Source: Neoceratodus forsteri | Lineage: Eukaryota; Chordata; Ceratodontiformes; Ceratodontidae | Length of the DNA stretch: 64,000 bases | Assembly (NCBI GenBank): GCA_016271365.2 | Contig: CM057452.1 | Coordinates: 1,241,331,001-1,241,395,000, forward strand | Reading direction: 5' to 3' | Shown here: piece after piece, positions 22,900 to 34,415 of the stretch | Layout of the letters: each line of letters begins with the position of its first letter | Position numbering within the stretch: position 1 is the stretch's first letter | Notes under the pieces: model-generated | The model's database searches: none | What the model saw: the letters and a program-made list of their open reading frames with translations, nothing else | What the model was told of the DNA's origin: nothing | Made by a program: the position numbers and the translations under genes

Positions 22900-24386
22900 T
22901 TAGACCTGCCTAGATAGCCCATACAATTTGGCATTTTGTGTACCACTGTGGTGCTGGACGGTCATGTTGTATGCCTGTAGTACCAAGCTCCAGCATAGTA
23001 GTTTTCCATTTTGCCCACTTGAACTTTGAAACCAGATCAGGGGATTATGATCTGTGACCACAGTAAATTCTCTCCCATATAGGTACAACTGCAGCTTCTG
23101 AAGGGCCCACACTATTCCCAAACACTCCTTCTCAACTGTGGCATAAGCCTCCTCCCTGAGTAGAATCCTCAGACTGAGGTACATGATAGGGTGCTCCTCT
23201 TCCTGCTGGGTAACCTGGCTTAGCATGGCACCCAGCCCATGGTCTGAGGAGTCCACATGGACAATGAACTTTAGACAGTAATTTGGACTGGCTAATATAA
23301 CTGGCCCACTTTAGGCCTTCTTTACCTGCTGAAAAGCAGCCTCACAGCCCTCTGTCCAATGCACCTTATCTGGCTTTCCCTTCTTGGTTAGGTCTGTCAG
23401 TGGCTTGGCCAGATCACTATAGTGAGGTACAAACCTCAGGTAATACCCTGCTGTCCCCAGAAATGCCCTTTCCTGTTTCTTGGTTGCAGGGGTGGGCCAG
23501 GCCAGGATGGCATTGACCTTGGTAGGCTCCGGATGGATGTATTCACTGCTCACCTATTGCACAAGGTAGGGCACTATTGCCTTACCTATCTGGCACTTTT
23601 CCACCTTGTCTGTCAGAGATGCATACTTTAGCCTGCAAAACACCTCCCGCACATTCTTGATGTGCTCTTCCCAACTCTGGCTGTATATGGCTGTGTCATC
23701 CAAATATGCCATTGAACATTCACCTGTCCCAGACACAATGTGATCCATAAGCCAAGCATTCTTTTTTCCAACAGGCATTACCTTGAATTCATGTAAGCCA
23801 AATGGGGTGACAAAAGATTACCTCTCCCTGGCTGCAGGGGTCAGAGGTACCTGCCAGTAGACCTTTGTGAGGTCTACTGTGGTCAGATACTTGACTCTCC
23901 CAGTCACTCCAGGGTCTCATCAGTTCTGGGCATGTGATAGGCATCTGACTATGCGCAGCTGTTAAGCTTCCAGTAGTTAACATAGAATCATATTGTACCA
24001 TCCTTCTTGGGGATCAATACCACAGAAAATGCCCAGGGGCTACTGGATTCTTGGATTACTCCAAGTTCCAACATTTTCCTGAGCTCCTTTTTCATGGTAT
24101 GCTTAACCTCCTCTGGTACCCTGTTGGAAGACTGTTTCAGGGGCACCTGGGTCCCCATATCCACATGGTGCTCAGTCTGCTTGGTGTAGCCTGGTGTCTC
24201 TGTGAACATGTCCCCAAATTCTTTCAACACATCCTGAATTTCCTGCACCTGGATTGATATCACTTGGTTGGAGAAGGTGGGGTTGTCCACAGAGGATCTG
24301 ACCCAGGTCTCCCAGAGGAGGCTCACCAGTGGGTCCCCCTCAGTTTCCTCTTCTGGGGTGCTGCATAAATAATTCCTTCCTGTCAT
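22900..24386 (-). pseudogene. Gmr1-like pol: reverse transcriptase and RNase H
   Basis: Minus-strand segments from 24386 downward. HHVDMGTQVPLKQ, MLELGVIQESSSPWAFSVVL and IPKKDGTI are RT N-terminal blocks. AYLDDTAIYSQSWEEHI (about 23.70 kb) holds the YxDD catalytic box. Then come FLGTAGYYLRFVPHYSDLA and the tether/RNase H region MDSSDHGLGAMLSQV, with DSSD acidic residues, VEKECLGIVWALQKL and TVVTDHNPLIW. Frames change at about 23.99, 23.79, 23.55 and 23.3 kb, so it is dead. It lies downstream of integrase, the reverse of the usual Gypsy order. The RT would have copied element RNA in the cytoplasmic particle. Confidence 0.86.
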
Positions 24387-25490
24387 AATAGGGATTCATC
24401 ATGTTAACATTATGCACCTTTCTCCTGCCTCTTCTGCTAGGCAGCTCTATCATGTGACTGGCATCACTCACCTTTTTGACAAAGGAGAATGGCCACTCCC
24501 ATGCTACCTATAGTTTATTCTGTCAGACATGGATGAGTACCATCACTCACTGTCCCACCTCATATTATCTGGATCTGGCCCTGCCATCATATCAAACCTT
24601 CTGTCACTGTTGTGCAGTGACCAAGTTCTCCTGAGCATTCCCCATGAGCTACTTAAGGCAGTTCTTGAAGTTTGCAACGTACTCCACAACAGACTACCCT
24701 TGGGAGGCATGGTCACCCTCCAATTCATCCCACACCAAATCTAGGGGTCCCATCACCCTATGGCCAAACAGGAGCTCAAAAGGTGAGAACCCTGTGGAGT
24801 CCTGTGGGACTTCCTTGTGTGCAAATAGAGATGAGGCACATATTTGTCCCACTGCCTCTTGTCCTGGTCAGCGAAAGTCCTTATCATGGTTTTAAGAGAT
24901 GAATTAAATTGCTTCACCAGACCATTAGTCTGGGGATGGTATGGGAAGATTTTAAGTTGCTTTACCCCACACTTCTTCCACAAACTGCTCATTAACCCAG
25001 CCATGAAACTGGCACCCTGATCTGTCAGTATCTCTTGGGGAAAACTCACCTGGCTAAATTTTCCCAGCACTGTGTCATCCACCTTTACTGCATCAATGAA
25101 TGATAAGGCCACTGCCTCGGGTATCTTGTGGCACAGTCAACTACCCCCAGGATATACCACTTGCCAGTGTTACTTGGGGTGCTTAGTGGCCCCACTATGT
25201 TTCCAGTTACACTCTTAAAGGGTTCATCAGTAATGGACAGGGACACCAAAACTGCTTTGGCCTTGACCCCTATTTTCCCCACCATCTGGCACTGTAGACA
25301 AGCCCTACAGTAATTAGCCACATCCTTGTCAATACCAAGACAAAATAAATTGTTGGTTAGCTGCTTTTATGTGTGCTTCACACCTATGTGGCCTTAAAAA
25401 AGTGATATCATGGCAAGGGCCAAAAGCTGCTGGTGGTGAACCTTAGGGACTACCAACTGCTAGAGCACCTCTCTATCTTGTCGTTCCCCT
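24387..25490 (-). pseudogene. Gmr1-like pol: integrase (upstream of RT)
   Basis: The zinc-binding region ends with YCRACLQCQMVGK (about 25.31-25.28 kb). The core follows: GKWYILGVVDCATRYP (first Asp), ILTDQGASFMAGLM (second Asp), and IFPYHPQTNGLVKQFNSSLK, where the usual Glu lies in the NG-x-VKQ segment and appears replaced by Lys. A C-terminal region of low similarity extends to 24.39 kb. A frameshift lies near 25.10 kb. Its position between protease and RT is the diagnostic feature of this element. Confidence 0.84.
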
Positions 25491-25627
25491 GTTGTACATT
25501 CTTTGTACAACAGCCCATTGTCCCAATAAACTGATTCTTTACCCCCCGATAGACCTCAGCTTGTTTAGCTATTCCCCCTCATTTTTTGCAAGATAGGATT
25601 GGCCAGCTGCACAGCACTTAACTCTTC

Positions 25628-26143
25628 TCATCTGACCCTTCCCAGCTCGCCTTCAGAGGGAAGTCCTCTGGGCTCCATTGTTTGTGATTGGGTCTCAGGA
25701 CTGCTGCTTCTAGCCAGCCCCTCCCACATGCTAGCCACCTTCTTAGCTACTGAGAGAGGGGCTGATCCCAGTTGAGTCACCTCCCCTTCACCATCAGGAG
25801 CTTTTGCCTGGCTGCTGGTTTTAACACACACCAGTGATTTCCTGTGGTCAAAATCTTTCCACATGATTACATTTACAGGGAGCTCCTCTACATCTTCCAC
25901 CTCCCTTTCTCCATGGCCACCATCCCAACTCAGGAAGACTTGAGCCATTAGTATTTGGACTGCTGGCCCTGTGACTCCTCAGATCTTGGAGTATTACCTT
26001 GGCAACATTTGCTCTGCCTGGATTAGTTCCTGCCTCATCAGGGAGATGTAAGTGCCTATGTCCCTCAATCCCTGAGTTACTGTCCCATTACCTACAACAG
26101 GGTGCATATGCTTGGAGGAGGCATTTGGTATTTCAAGCTGCAA
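25628..26143 (-). pseudogene. Gmr1-like protease region
   Basis: Minus-strand sequence between gag zinc knuckle and integrase: MAQVFLSWDGGHGEREVEDV then ELPVNVIMWKDFD, resembling the C-terminal half of a retropepsin-like domain. The catalytic DTG-type box could not be identified with confidence in the decayed 26.0-26.14 kb part. Confidence 0.5.
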
Positions 26144-27383
26144 TCAACCTACCATCAGTTTAGTGCTGCTTTGATCATACCCTACCCCAGGACTTTGCCC
26201 CTTAACCATTTTCTGAGGGCAGTTATACCTCAAATGGCCCACTTGATTACAAATATGATGTTGCTTTGGCCCCAGATCTTGGTTCCTTTTAGAACTGAGG
26301 AGTTCTGCATTGAGGTTAGGTGCAGGTGGGTTTGCTTTGGGTTGCCCCCCCCCACGGGACCCCTTAGAACCATGTGCTGCCCCCCCACATGACACTTACG
26401 CGATGTGTATGGTCTGCTGAACATGTGCAGGTCATCCTTTCTGCCACCTCCTTTGAAGAGCTGCATGCTCTATCTAGCAACCATAAGCATAGTTCCTCAG
26501 TTACAATTCTAAGAAATTGTTCCTTTACCATTAAATCTTTTATCAATTCTGCAGTGTCTGCTTTTGCCCCATCCATCCACTGGTCAAGATAAGTGTACAA
26601 TTGAATATGCAATTCTGTATAACTGTCTTCTGTGCTTTTCTTTAACTCCATAACTTTCTTTCTGTAAGCTTCAGGAGTTAATTCAAAACATTTTAGTAAC
26701 ACAGTTTTAATTTTAACATAGTCAACACAGTCCACATTGGTCATTTTATTCACGGCTTGCAAAGCATGCCCCATAAGTAAGGTGATAAGATGGACCATCC
26801 ATGAAGTTTTTTCTATTTGGAACTGAGAGCATATTCTTTCTAATGCCTTTAAAAATAGAACAAGATCATCTGCCTCTCTATATTATGGAAACAATTTAGA
26901 ATTAATTTTGACTTCATGAGATGAGCCCCCCCCCCCACATTACATACGTTTTGCTAGCATGGTGTCATTATCTCCCTCTAGTGCTGTTGTCTCTGAACTT
27001 CATGCTGATGTTCTTTTTCTCTAGCCTGACGTTCTTTTTCTTTGTCCTCCCATCTTTTCTCCTCTGTTTCTGCTTCCAGTCTTTTCATCTCTGCTTACAG
27101 GTTTCCTTGCCTCTGCCTCCAGCCTTTTTGCTTCAAGGTCCAGCCTTCTCACCTCCAGTTCCTTGTCTTGCAGCAACAGCTGCAGTTGCAGGACATCAAG
27201 CTGATTTGTGGGGTTTGCTACCCCAGCTCCTGACTCATTCACAGGGGCATTCTACCTTAGAACATGGTCCTCCAGAGCCTGTATGAGGTCCTTATTGTCC
27301 TTGCCCTCACATTGTTCGCCATTTTGCTGGCACTTTTCCTGACACTGTGCCACCATGAGTCCTTTATAGCCCTGGGAGCTCAT
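26144..27383 (-). pseudogene. Gmr1-like gag with SCAN-like region
   Basis: Starts at the ATG at 27383-27381 (MSSQGYKGLMVAQ), about 150 bp inside the 5' LTR. A coiled-coil-prone segment follows (LQLQLLLQDKELEVRRLDLE, about 27.17 kb). Then 26798-26400 gives LLKCFELTPEAYRKKVMELK, STEDSYTELHIQLYTYLDQW, KEQFLRIVTEELCLWL and the end of a helical region that closely resembles SCAN domains of vertebrate zinc-finger proteins. A zinc knuckle follows (CNQVGHLRYNC, about 26.24 kb). SCAN domains are held to derive from gag of Gmr1-like elements. Stops and frameshifts show it is inactive. A host SCAN gene is excluded by the LTR and pol context. Confidence 0.8.
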
Positions 27384-27529
27384 TCTCTCCACCTACACTA
27401 AACTGTGCTGGCTAGAAACAAACAAAAAAAAATTGTACATGTGTACTCTCTTGTATATCCTGTTTTGTGACTGCTAAGGCAAAATTCCACTGGCAAACTC
27501 TGCCTCTCACTGTGCTAGAAAGTCCGCAG

Positions 27530-27552
27530 TCATCCCATCACTGCATAACAAT
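27530..27552 (-). other. Candidate primer-binding site of Gmr1-like element
   Basis: Directly inside the 5' LTR the minus strand reads TTATGCAGTGATGGGAT, which is similar (not identical) to the complement of a histidine tRNA 3' end. The match is degraded, so the primer identity is tentative. Confidence 0.35.
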
Positions 27553-28020
27553 TGCGACACTAACCCTCCCTTCACAGACTGGATCAGTTTTAAGAGGGTT
27601 GTCACCTTGCTTTGTTGTCGCTGTCTCCAGCTGGTTCACCAGCAAAATCACTTTCCCCCTGCAGAGAGCTGGGAGGTCAAACATGCAATTGCACCAATCA
27701 ATGTCTGGTAGTGTACCTTTGGGGTGGCGGATGCTGACAAGAGTTTTAACTCAGCCAGTGGAAAGCATAAAACACCTTAGTAATAATTTAAATCACAGCC
27801 ACAACTATAGTGTAAATAAACAGCTCTTTACTTAAAGAAAGTCAAATGTTGCATTACAGGACATATGTATGTCTAACAAAAGAGAAGGACACTGTTACAG
27901 GAAAATTAAACAAATGATTTTAAATAGCAGATGACAAAAGAAAAATGCTATTAACTAAGTTATGCTACCCTGCCTTACCTCTGCTATGTGTGGAGAGAGA
28001 AACTGAATTCCTTTGTTAAC
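27553..28020 (-). repeat. 5' LTR of the Gmr1-like element, inner part
   Basis: Matches the first half of 21902-22804 (cctcccttcacagactggat is shared). It stops at ttgttaac, where an L2-like LINE begins. Confidence 0.85.
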
Positions 28021-28779
28021 GTTTTTTTTATTTTGAAGAATTTCTGATTTGTTTACACCTATTTACTCTTAGAGGTGAGAGTTACCGAGATGATTATCCA
28101 TTTCTGTTGGTGGTGAGAGGACCTCTGGACTTGGACATTTGGAATTCTTCTTTTTAAATGGTTCTGTTTTATTAATGTTTACGCTTGTCTGTACCAACTG
28201 TGCTTATCGATATATTTATTTTCTTTAGTTTTGTTTTATTATTAGTTTTTTATCAAAATCGTAGACTGTAAGTGGGTGGTGTTAGAGAAAGGTGTTTTGT
28301 TTTAATTATTGGGGAGGGAATTTAAAGATAGTTATTATTTAAGTAGAATTTGGTAGGATTGTATATTGTTTTATTTTTTTTTTTTTTCTTTTATTTTTAT
28401 TATTTTCTTTTATTTAAGGCTTTGGTTTTGTTCTGAACAGTTGGATAGCTTAAGAAGGGTTCTGTGGATCCTTAAAATGTGTCGAGGCCCTGCCTCCACA
28501 GTTGTGTGCTATTCGTCCTCTGCACTTGGTGCTCTCCGCCCCTCCCCCCACTTCATTTTACAACTTACTTGGGCTGTAAGGCACTGGGTGTTGTGTGGAG
28601 CAATCAGAAAGGGGCATGGGGGTGTCAACAGTGGGGGATGAATGAGGGGGGCCATCACATCAGGGTAGTGAGATCCAGGAGATGCCCTGGGGTGAAATGG
28701 AGCCAGGAGCATGGTTTGCCATGTCTGGTTTTCATACCCAATGTAGTAATGGTAGGCAGATGGTCTGGGGGGCCTGGGA

Positions 28780-29230
28780 GGTTCATCCAACTTGGGTGTT
28801 ATGCAATGCTAGGTCCGTTAAAAACAAGACTGCAATTATTGCAGATCTTTTTAAATCACTCGACCTTACGTGTATCACCGAGACCTGGCTGGATGAGAAT
28901 TCTGGCCCCATTTTAGAGGCTGCAGTTCCATCTGGGTACTCGGTGATACACCGCCTGAGATTGGGTCATAGAGTGGGGGTAGTGGTCTGTTTTAAGTCTA
29001 AACTAAACCTCACAAATGTACCAGTGGGGGAGTCTGAGTCATTTGAGTATACCATGGTGGCAGGTGTAGGCTGCAGGATCATTCTCATATACCATCCACC
29101 AGGAGATGAAAAATGATTCTTGCAGGAAGTTGCAGACTTCATCATTGACATGGCATTTGAGTCACCCAGGCCGAGGGTCCTGGGCGACTTTAGCGCCTGG
29201 TTCAACGACGAACTCTCGTAATTTGGTTAG
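28780..29230 (+). pseudogene. LINE family B endonuclease
   Basis: Blocks CNARSVKNK (Asn block), CITETWLDEN (catalytic Glu), PSGYSVIHR, RVGVVVCFKSKL and ILIYHPPG, then after a stop a GDF-like block (VLGDFSAWF) near 29.19 kb. The pattern is that of APE-type LINE endonucleases, which nick the target for primed reverse transcription. Confidence 0.72.
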
Positions 29231-29949
29231 CACTTCATTCAGTTGATGACATCTCTGTGCCTTACACAGGTTGTTTCAACTGCCACTCACAATCAGGGTC
29301 ACTCTCATGACTCAGTCTTCCTCCTGGGGATTGAGGCCTCCAACATAGGGGCAGAACCAGTTGAATGGTCTGATCATTACACTGTGGGGTTTAGTTTTAG
29401 CACCCCCCTATGTAGGCCAACCCCTGTGGAGATGATTCGGTACCACCCTTTGCAAGATATAAATTCTCAAGGCTTAATGGCGGTGCTTGATCTCTCATCC
29501 CTCTCAGAGGCAACCAATGACCCAGAGGCCCTTGTGGTGGCTTAAATTCAGCCATTACGGCAGCCCCGGATCTCATTGCTCCAAACCATGTTCATCCTCT
29601 CTCCCTTCACCTTTGATCCCCATGGTTTGATGGACTCTGAGGGAAATGTGGCAACTTGGACAAAGGATAGAGCATTGCCGGCAGAAATCCACTCTTGATG
29701 CTGACTGCCTTAGATTGATGGACCATTATCAAGTCTATTAATCCAAAATCTCCCATAAGAAGGCAGAGTTCCTGTCCAGGGAGATTGCAGCTGCTCAGAA
29801 TCGACCAGGTCAGCTGTTCCAAACTGTGGACAGACTGTGTAACTCAGCCTGTCTACAAGTCTGGAAAGCTTCTTCACAACAATAGTGTAATGAATTTGCT
29901 AATTTTTGGCAAATATGGTAGCCGACATCAGATCAGCCCTCCATCCAGC

Positions 29950-31565
29950 ACAGCCTATGGGCATTGCTGTGTACCAATGTGGGCTCACTTACCCTCGATC
30001 TTCTTTGAGTACCTTTGTCGACTGGCTTTCATGGATGTCATGCAGATTGTCCAGAGAGTTCACCCTACATGCTGTAGTTTGGATCCGGGACCTACTTCCT
30101 TAATTCTGGGTTGTAGTGATGCCATTGGCCTGGTCCTAGCTCAGATAGTCTGGTGCTCCTTGGAGACAGGTGAGTTTCCAAGTTCACTAAAAGAGGCGGT
30201 GGTGACACCACTCTTGAAGAAAGCTTCTTTGGACCCAGACTGCCTGGCTAACTACAGACTACTCCCTAACCTTCCCTTTGCGGGGAAGGTGATTTAGAAA
30301 GTAGTAGCCACACAGCTGGAGGACCATTTGACCATCCATGATATCTATGAATCCCTCCAGTCCAGATTTCAAAAGAAGCATAGTACTGAGACAGCACTGG
30401 TTCGAGTGCTGAATAATCTCTGATGGCTAGAGATAGGAGGAGCAGTTCCTTTCTGGTCCTCCTAGATCTCTCATCAGAGTTCGACACTGTGGACCATGGG
30501 GTCCTGCTTGATTGCTTGAGACTCATTTGTGGACTGTCAGGTACAGTCCTCAGGCGGTTTACATTATTCATCATGGGAAGATCCCAGAGGGTGGTATCCT
30601 GAATTTTTTCCTCGGATCCAGTCTCTTTATTGTGTGGAGTCCCTCAGGTTTCAGTGCTGTCCCCCATGTTATTCGCAGTGTATATGCTGCCCCTAAGAGA
30701 CATTGTAAGAAGGGATGGGCTGAGGTTTCACTGCTATGCGGATGATACCCAGCTCTACCTATCTTTTGTGCCCAATCAGGATAGAGCTGTCTCGGTCTTT
30801 AATAATCACCTCACTGAAATCCAGGAGTGGTTGAATGCCAGTTGGTTAAAGTTGATCTCTGCTAAGACTGAGGTATTGGTTGTGGATCTGGGTCACCAGA
30901 TGGGGGTTGAGTGAGAGTTCGCCCTTTAGCTTATATCTTGGGGGTGTATCACTCTTGACCTCTGAATGGGTGCGGAACCTGGGGGTAATTTTTGATGATG
31001 GACTGACCCTGCATTTGCAGGTGTCAGCTGTCGTCAAATTCTTATTTTACCACCTGAGGAATACCACCAGGATTAAGCACCTTGTTCCATCCACGGCCCT
31101 TCCTACTCTGATCCATGTCTTTGTGTCCTTGTGCTTGGACTATTGCAAATCCCTGTACCTATGGCTACCTGGGGTGGAAATCTGTCACTTGCAGCTGCTG
31201 CAGAATGCTGTGGCACGGCTTTTGATGGGATCATCTCAGTCCTGTCATATTTCGTTGATGCTACGCAGAATGCACTGGCTGCTAGCTCAGTGATGGAAAC
31301 CTTTAAAGTTGGTCTTCTGACTTTTAAAGCCCTACACGGACTTGGCAAGACTATCTGAAAGATCTCCTGGTTCCTCACTGCCCCGGGCGATCGTGCCTCT
31401 CAGCCAACAAGGGTTTGCTAGAGATTCCAAGGGTATGTTTGAAATCTTCTGGGGCAAGAACATTTATGTATGCTGCCCCTACCCTTTGGAATTCTCTATC
31501 CCATCGGTTACATGAACATACGACCATGGAGGGTTTTAAACAAGCTCTGAAAACCTGGCTATAGA
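29950..31565 (+). pseudogene. LINE family B reverse transcriptase and C terminus
   Basis: GEFPSSLKEAVVTPLLKK and NYRLLPNLPFAGKVI (30.18-30.29 kb) are followed by a stop. The catalytic box [12 protein letters not shown] (about 30.74 kb) keeps both Asp residues. [18 protein letters not shown] follows, then the C-terminal LFYHLRNTTRIKHL and LDYCKSLYLWLPGV, and finally the AAPTLWNSLPHRL end motif near 31.49 kb. At least five frame changes occur. Confidence 0.78.
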
Positions 31566-31718
31566 GCCAAGCTTATGGTTACTAACTGAAGAAAAGATTC
31601 ATGCAATTATACTATTTATTGTTGACAAGTTTTATTGATTATGAGGTTCTGATTGTTTTTAGGCAGCTTGGTTTTTGAAAGGCACCATACAAATAAAGTT
31701 TATTATTATTATTATTGC

Positions 31719-32295
31719 AACTCCCTTTATCTAGGGCTACCCAAGGTTGATATCTGCCACTTACAGCTAGTGCAGAATGCTGCAGCCAGTTATTGATGGG
31801 AACTCCCTGGAACTGTCACATCTCTCCAGTGCTGCACAAACTGCATTGGCTGCCTGTGCAGTGGTGGATCACCTTTAAAGTCAGATTTCTGACTTACAAA
31901 GCCCCACACTGGGCCTGGACTACCTGAAAGAGCTTCTGCTTCTGTACTGCCCCTGGTGATTGCTCCACTTGGCTGATGAGGGGTTGCTAGAGATTCCAAC
32001 GGTTTCTTTCAAATCTTCGGGGGTCCGTGCATTTATGTACATGGCCCCAGCCCTTTAGAATTCTCTACCCATCAGCTTAGGGAGTGCGCAACCTTGGAGG
32101 GATTTAAACAGGCCTTAAATACTCACTTGTGGCACCAAGCCTACTCTGTATGATGTTATTTATATTTTGAACTTTATGGAATCCTATATTTAACTGTTTT
32201 TATTTCATCCTGTTTTATTTAATTTTATCTTATTGCAAGGTGCCTTGGTTTTTTTAGAAAGGCGTGTTATAAATAAAGCATTATTATTATTATTA
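31719..32295 (+). mobile_element. L2-like LINE family B, copy 2 (5'-truncated)
   Basis: Starts immediately after the (ATT)n tail of copy 1 and repeats the last roughly 580 bp of the same family (the 'gcagctgctgcagaatgctg' region onward, then 'ccagccctttagaattctct'). It ends with its own (ATT)n tail at about 32280. The two copies are diverged, so this is a second insertion, not a recent duplication. Confidence 0.8.
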
Positions 32296-32745
32296 TTATC
32301 TATCAGCTCCCACACACCTCCTTAGCCAGAATAGTAGGCTCACAGCTTAAACCCTCTTGGATGATAACCCATCATAATATTGCCTCTTGTAACTGTCTTT
32401 CAGAATTTTATAGCCCCTCTTTGAGAAGGTAATTTGTGTTCCCTTTGAATGCACTAACCATTTACCATGTATGTGTTTAATGTTTCCAATCAGTTTAAAT
32501 ACCTAGGTGCCAAATTGTATCCATTTAACATCCAATTTGTAGTTTAGTGGTTTAATTCTTTCAAACTCTGTGTGTATGTAACTGTGTATGTCCACTCCCC
32601 CTCTTGGTCACTCTCTCTGAAATGTATTCCCTATCTCATTACCTTATCCAGGTACTGCTAGTGAAATGGAATCTCATTCTTTTTTTTTTCTCGGAAGGCC
32701 AGAAAAATCCAACCCATCAACTCCTTCATTCCCATTTCTGTCACA
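32296..32745 (-). repeat. 5' LTR of the Gmr1-like element, outer part
   Basis: Resumes the LTR (tatcagctcccaca...) exactly where 28020 left off and ends ttctgtcaca at 32745. The outer flank catgg matches catgc on the far side of the element. Confidence 0.85.
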
Positions 32746-32784
32746 CATGGATCAATGCAGAACCACATTATTCAGCCTCTTTGT

Positions 32785-34057
32785 TTACCCTTTACTGTGC
32801 CTTCCACTCTTTGTAATGTTGTCTGGACTTTGCAAAAGACAATAGGAGGCAGAGATCAGGGTGACATAGATAACTTTGTGTACTACGTGCACTGGCAAGT
32901 TGGAAGAGGCACCTGTAGAGTCATATGTTAACATGAACAAAGGTTTGACTGCTCTTTCAGAATGATGGAATGGAATAATCGCTTCTTCCTTGGATTCTGT
33001 GGTAGCTACTTGTTCCTTGTCCAGCAGTGAAGCAGCCTCAATTAAAAAAGGGTCCCACAACTTCAGGAATTTATGTTACTTCTCTTGTATCTACAGGCTC
33101 TTGATGTTCTTCACTTTCCTCCTCTGGCACTTCCTCAAACATGGGCTTGTCATTCAAGAGTACATCTGGAGCTAGATCAGAGTCCAATATTGCTGCAGGG
33201 GGCTTGACAAAAGGCACATTTGACACATTACCTGTTGTTCCATTTGAATGTCAGAACAGTTTGATGAAATCCTCCTGATCTATTTGAGTATCACTTCTGG
33301 GTGGAACAGTTTCTGATAGCTTTGTCTTTTGTCTGTGCATAACAGATCAAATAGTTGGTGGTTTTGGAGGTTTGATAGAGTGCATTACATCACTAGTGAC
33401 AAATTGTCCAACACGCAACAAATGCTTTAGGTGGTTAATCTGGTACCTATTTGATTCTCTATCAGGATGAATCTTGTTCACAAACATGTCTTGCACCGTT
33501 TCCATTAAAACATAAGAGATATTGCCCCAACAATCAGCAAGTGATATTGCCACAACAGTCAGCAATGTTGTTCTTTCCTGAGAGTCCCAAATCCCTTAAC
33601 AGAAAACAGTCTCCTGGCAGCAGTTCATGCACCATCACCCTTTCATCATACCTATCTTTACTGGCTTTGTTACACTTAGCTGCAATGTTTGAGGCCAACT
33701 TATCGATAGTGATCAACTGGTCTTTCAGTCTGTGTATGTACCAGAGGTATTTCTGCAGCCTAGCTCCATCGGCAGAGACCCCAAAAGACAAGTCCACAGG
33801 GAGTCAGGCTTCAATGCCCAACATCAGGCAATATGGAGAGAATCCAGTGGCATAACTTGTGGTGTAGTTGCACGCATGGACTAGTGAACTTATGTGTTGA
33901 TTCCACTTGCTCATTTCCTTTGGATCTAACATACCTAACAAGTTTAGTAGGATTCAGTTGAACCACTGAGATTGAGGATCACCTTGAGAGTGATACAGTG
34001 TAGTTTGTAACTGGCATTTCTTTTACTAGATAGCTTTTGAAATCTTAACCTTTATTT
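32785..34057 (-). pseudogene. Gypsy-B integrase, C-terminal half and tail
   Basis: Minus strand from the DNA-transposon junction: a DFKSYLVKEM core segment, SQGDPQSQWFN (the Glu-containing block of the core, with Glu lost), LLGMLDPKEMSKWNQHISSL, VHACNYTTSYATGFSPY, then LPVDLSFGVS (33.80 kb). The C-terminal region follows (LLPGDCFLLRDLGLSGKNN, DRESNRYQINHLKHLL). The tail ends with PLFMLTYDSTGASSNLP at about 32.9 kb. Stops and small shifts are scattered throughout. Confidence 0.8.
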
Positions 34058-34198
34058 CAGGAGCCAGGTGCATTTATCTATGTGTCTAGGTCCGAAAGGT
34101 TTGATAACTGTTTCTTACGTAAAAAGTGTGTAGAATCCAGATTTACAGCTTATATTCACTCAAAGTTGAATGTTTTCTTGGAAAATGCACTTCTCCAA
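34058..34198 (+). repeat. Left terminal inverted repeat of the DNA transposon
   Basis: CAGGAGCCAGGTGCATTTAT at the outer end, then aggtccgaaaggtttgat and, at the inner end, ttcttggaaaatgcacttct. The inverse is found at 49194-49339 with about 80% identity. Confidence 0.88.
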
Positions 34199-34415
34199 TA
34201 AAAAAATTAACTTTCGGTGAAACTTGTGTTTATTTTAATTAATGGTTCCTTCTTTAATTTCAATTCGATAAGCTTTTATTGAAATACTACAGACATTGTA
34301 ACAAACAGCAACACATGCATCAAAGGCTCAATATTAAAGTTATTATTTATTTTATTCTATATTTAACTTGAAACAATCCTCTTTTTATAATGTTTTATGA
34401 ACCTAAGTACAACAA

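Larger units (their letters stand above)
28021..31718 (+). mobile_element. L2-like LINE family B, copy 1
   Basis: A near-complete L2-type LINE on the plus strand inside the Gmr1-like LTR. Endonuclease pieces lie at 28.79-29.25 kb (VLCNARSVKNKTAI, LTCITETWLDE), RT at about 29.95-30.92 kb and the C-terminal region at 30.92-31.56 kb. It ends with an AATAAA-containing 3' UTR and an (ATT)n tail at about 31700-31718. Upstream (28.02-28.78 kb) is a T-rich leader with no convincing ORF1. Confidence 0.8.
21902..32745 (-). mobile_element. Gmr1-like Gypsy retrotransposon (element 'Gypsy-A')
   Basis: A complete but decayed LTR retrotransposon on the minus strand. The two LTRs of about 0.9 kb start TGTGAC and end GTCACA (21902-22804, and 27553-28020 plus 32296-32745). 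Running 5' to 3' (right to left) the interior reads gag with a SCAN-like region, zinc knuckle, protease, integrase, RT, RNase H. Integrase before RT is the unusual order that defines Gmr1-type elements within Ty3/Gypsy. The flanking catgc (left) and catgg (right) look like a 4-5-bp target duplication. The 5' LTR was later split by L2-like LINEs. It is inserted in the 3' part of Gypsy-B. Confidence 0.85.

Noticed and set aside
26400..26798. Host SCAN-domain zinc-finger gene
   Set aside because: The SCAN-like region is followed by a zinc knuckle, integrase and RT between LTRs, so it is gag of a retroelement.
27020..27290. Plus-strand Cys/Phe-rich frames at 26921-27286
   Set aside because: They are the opposite strand of the gag coiled-coil region.
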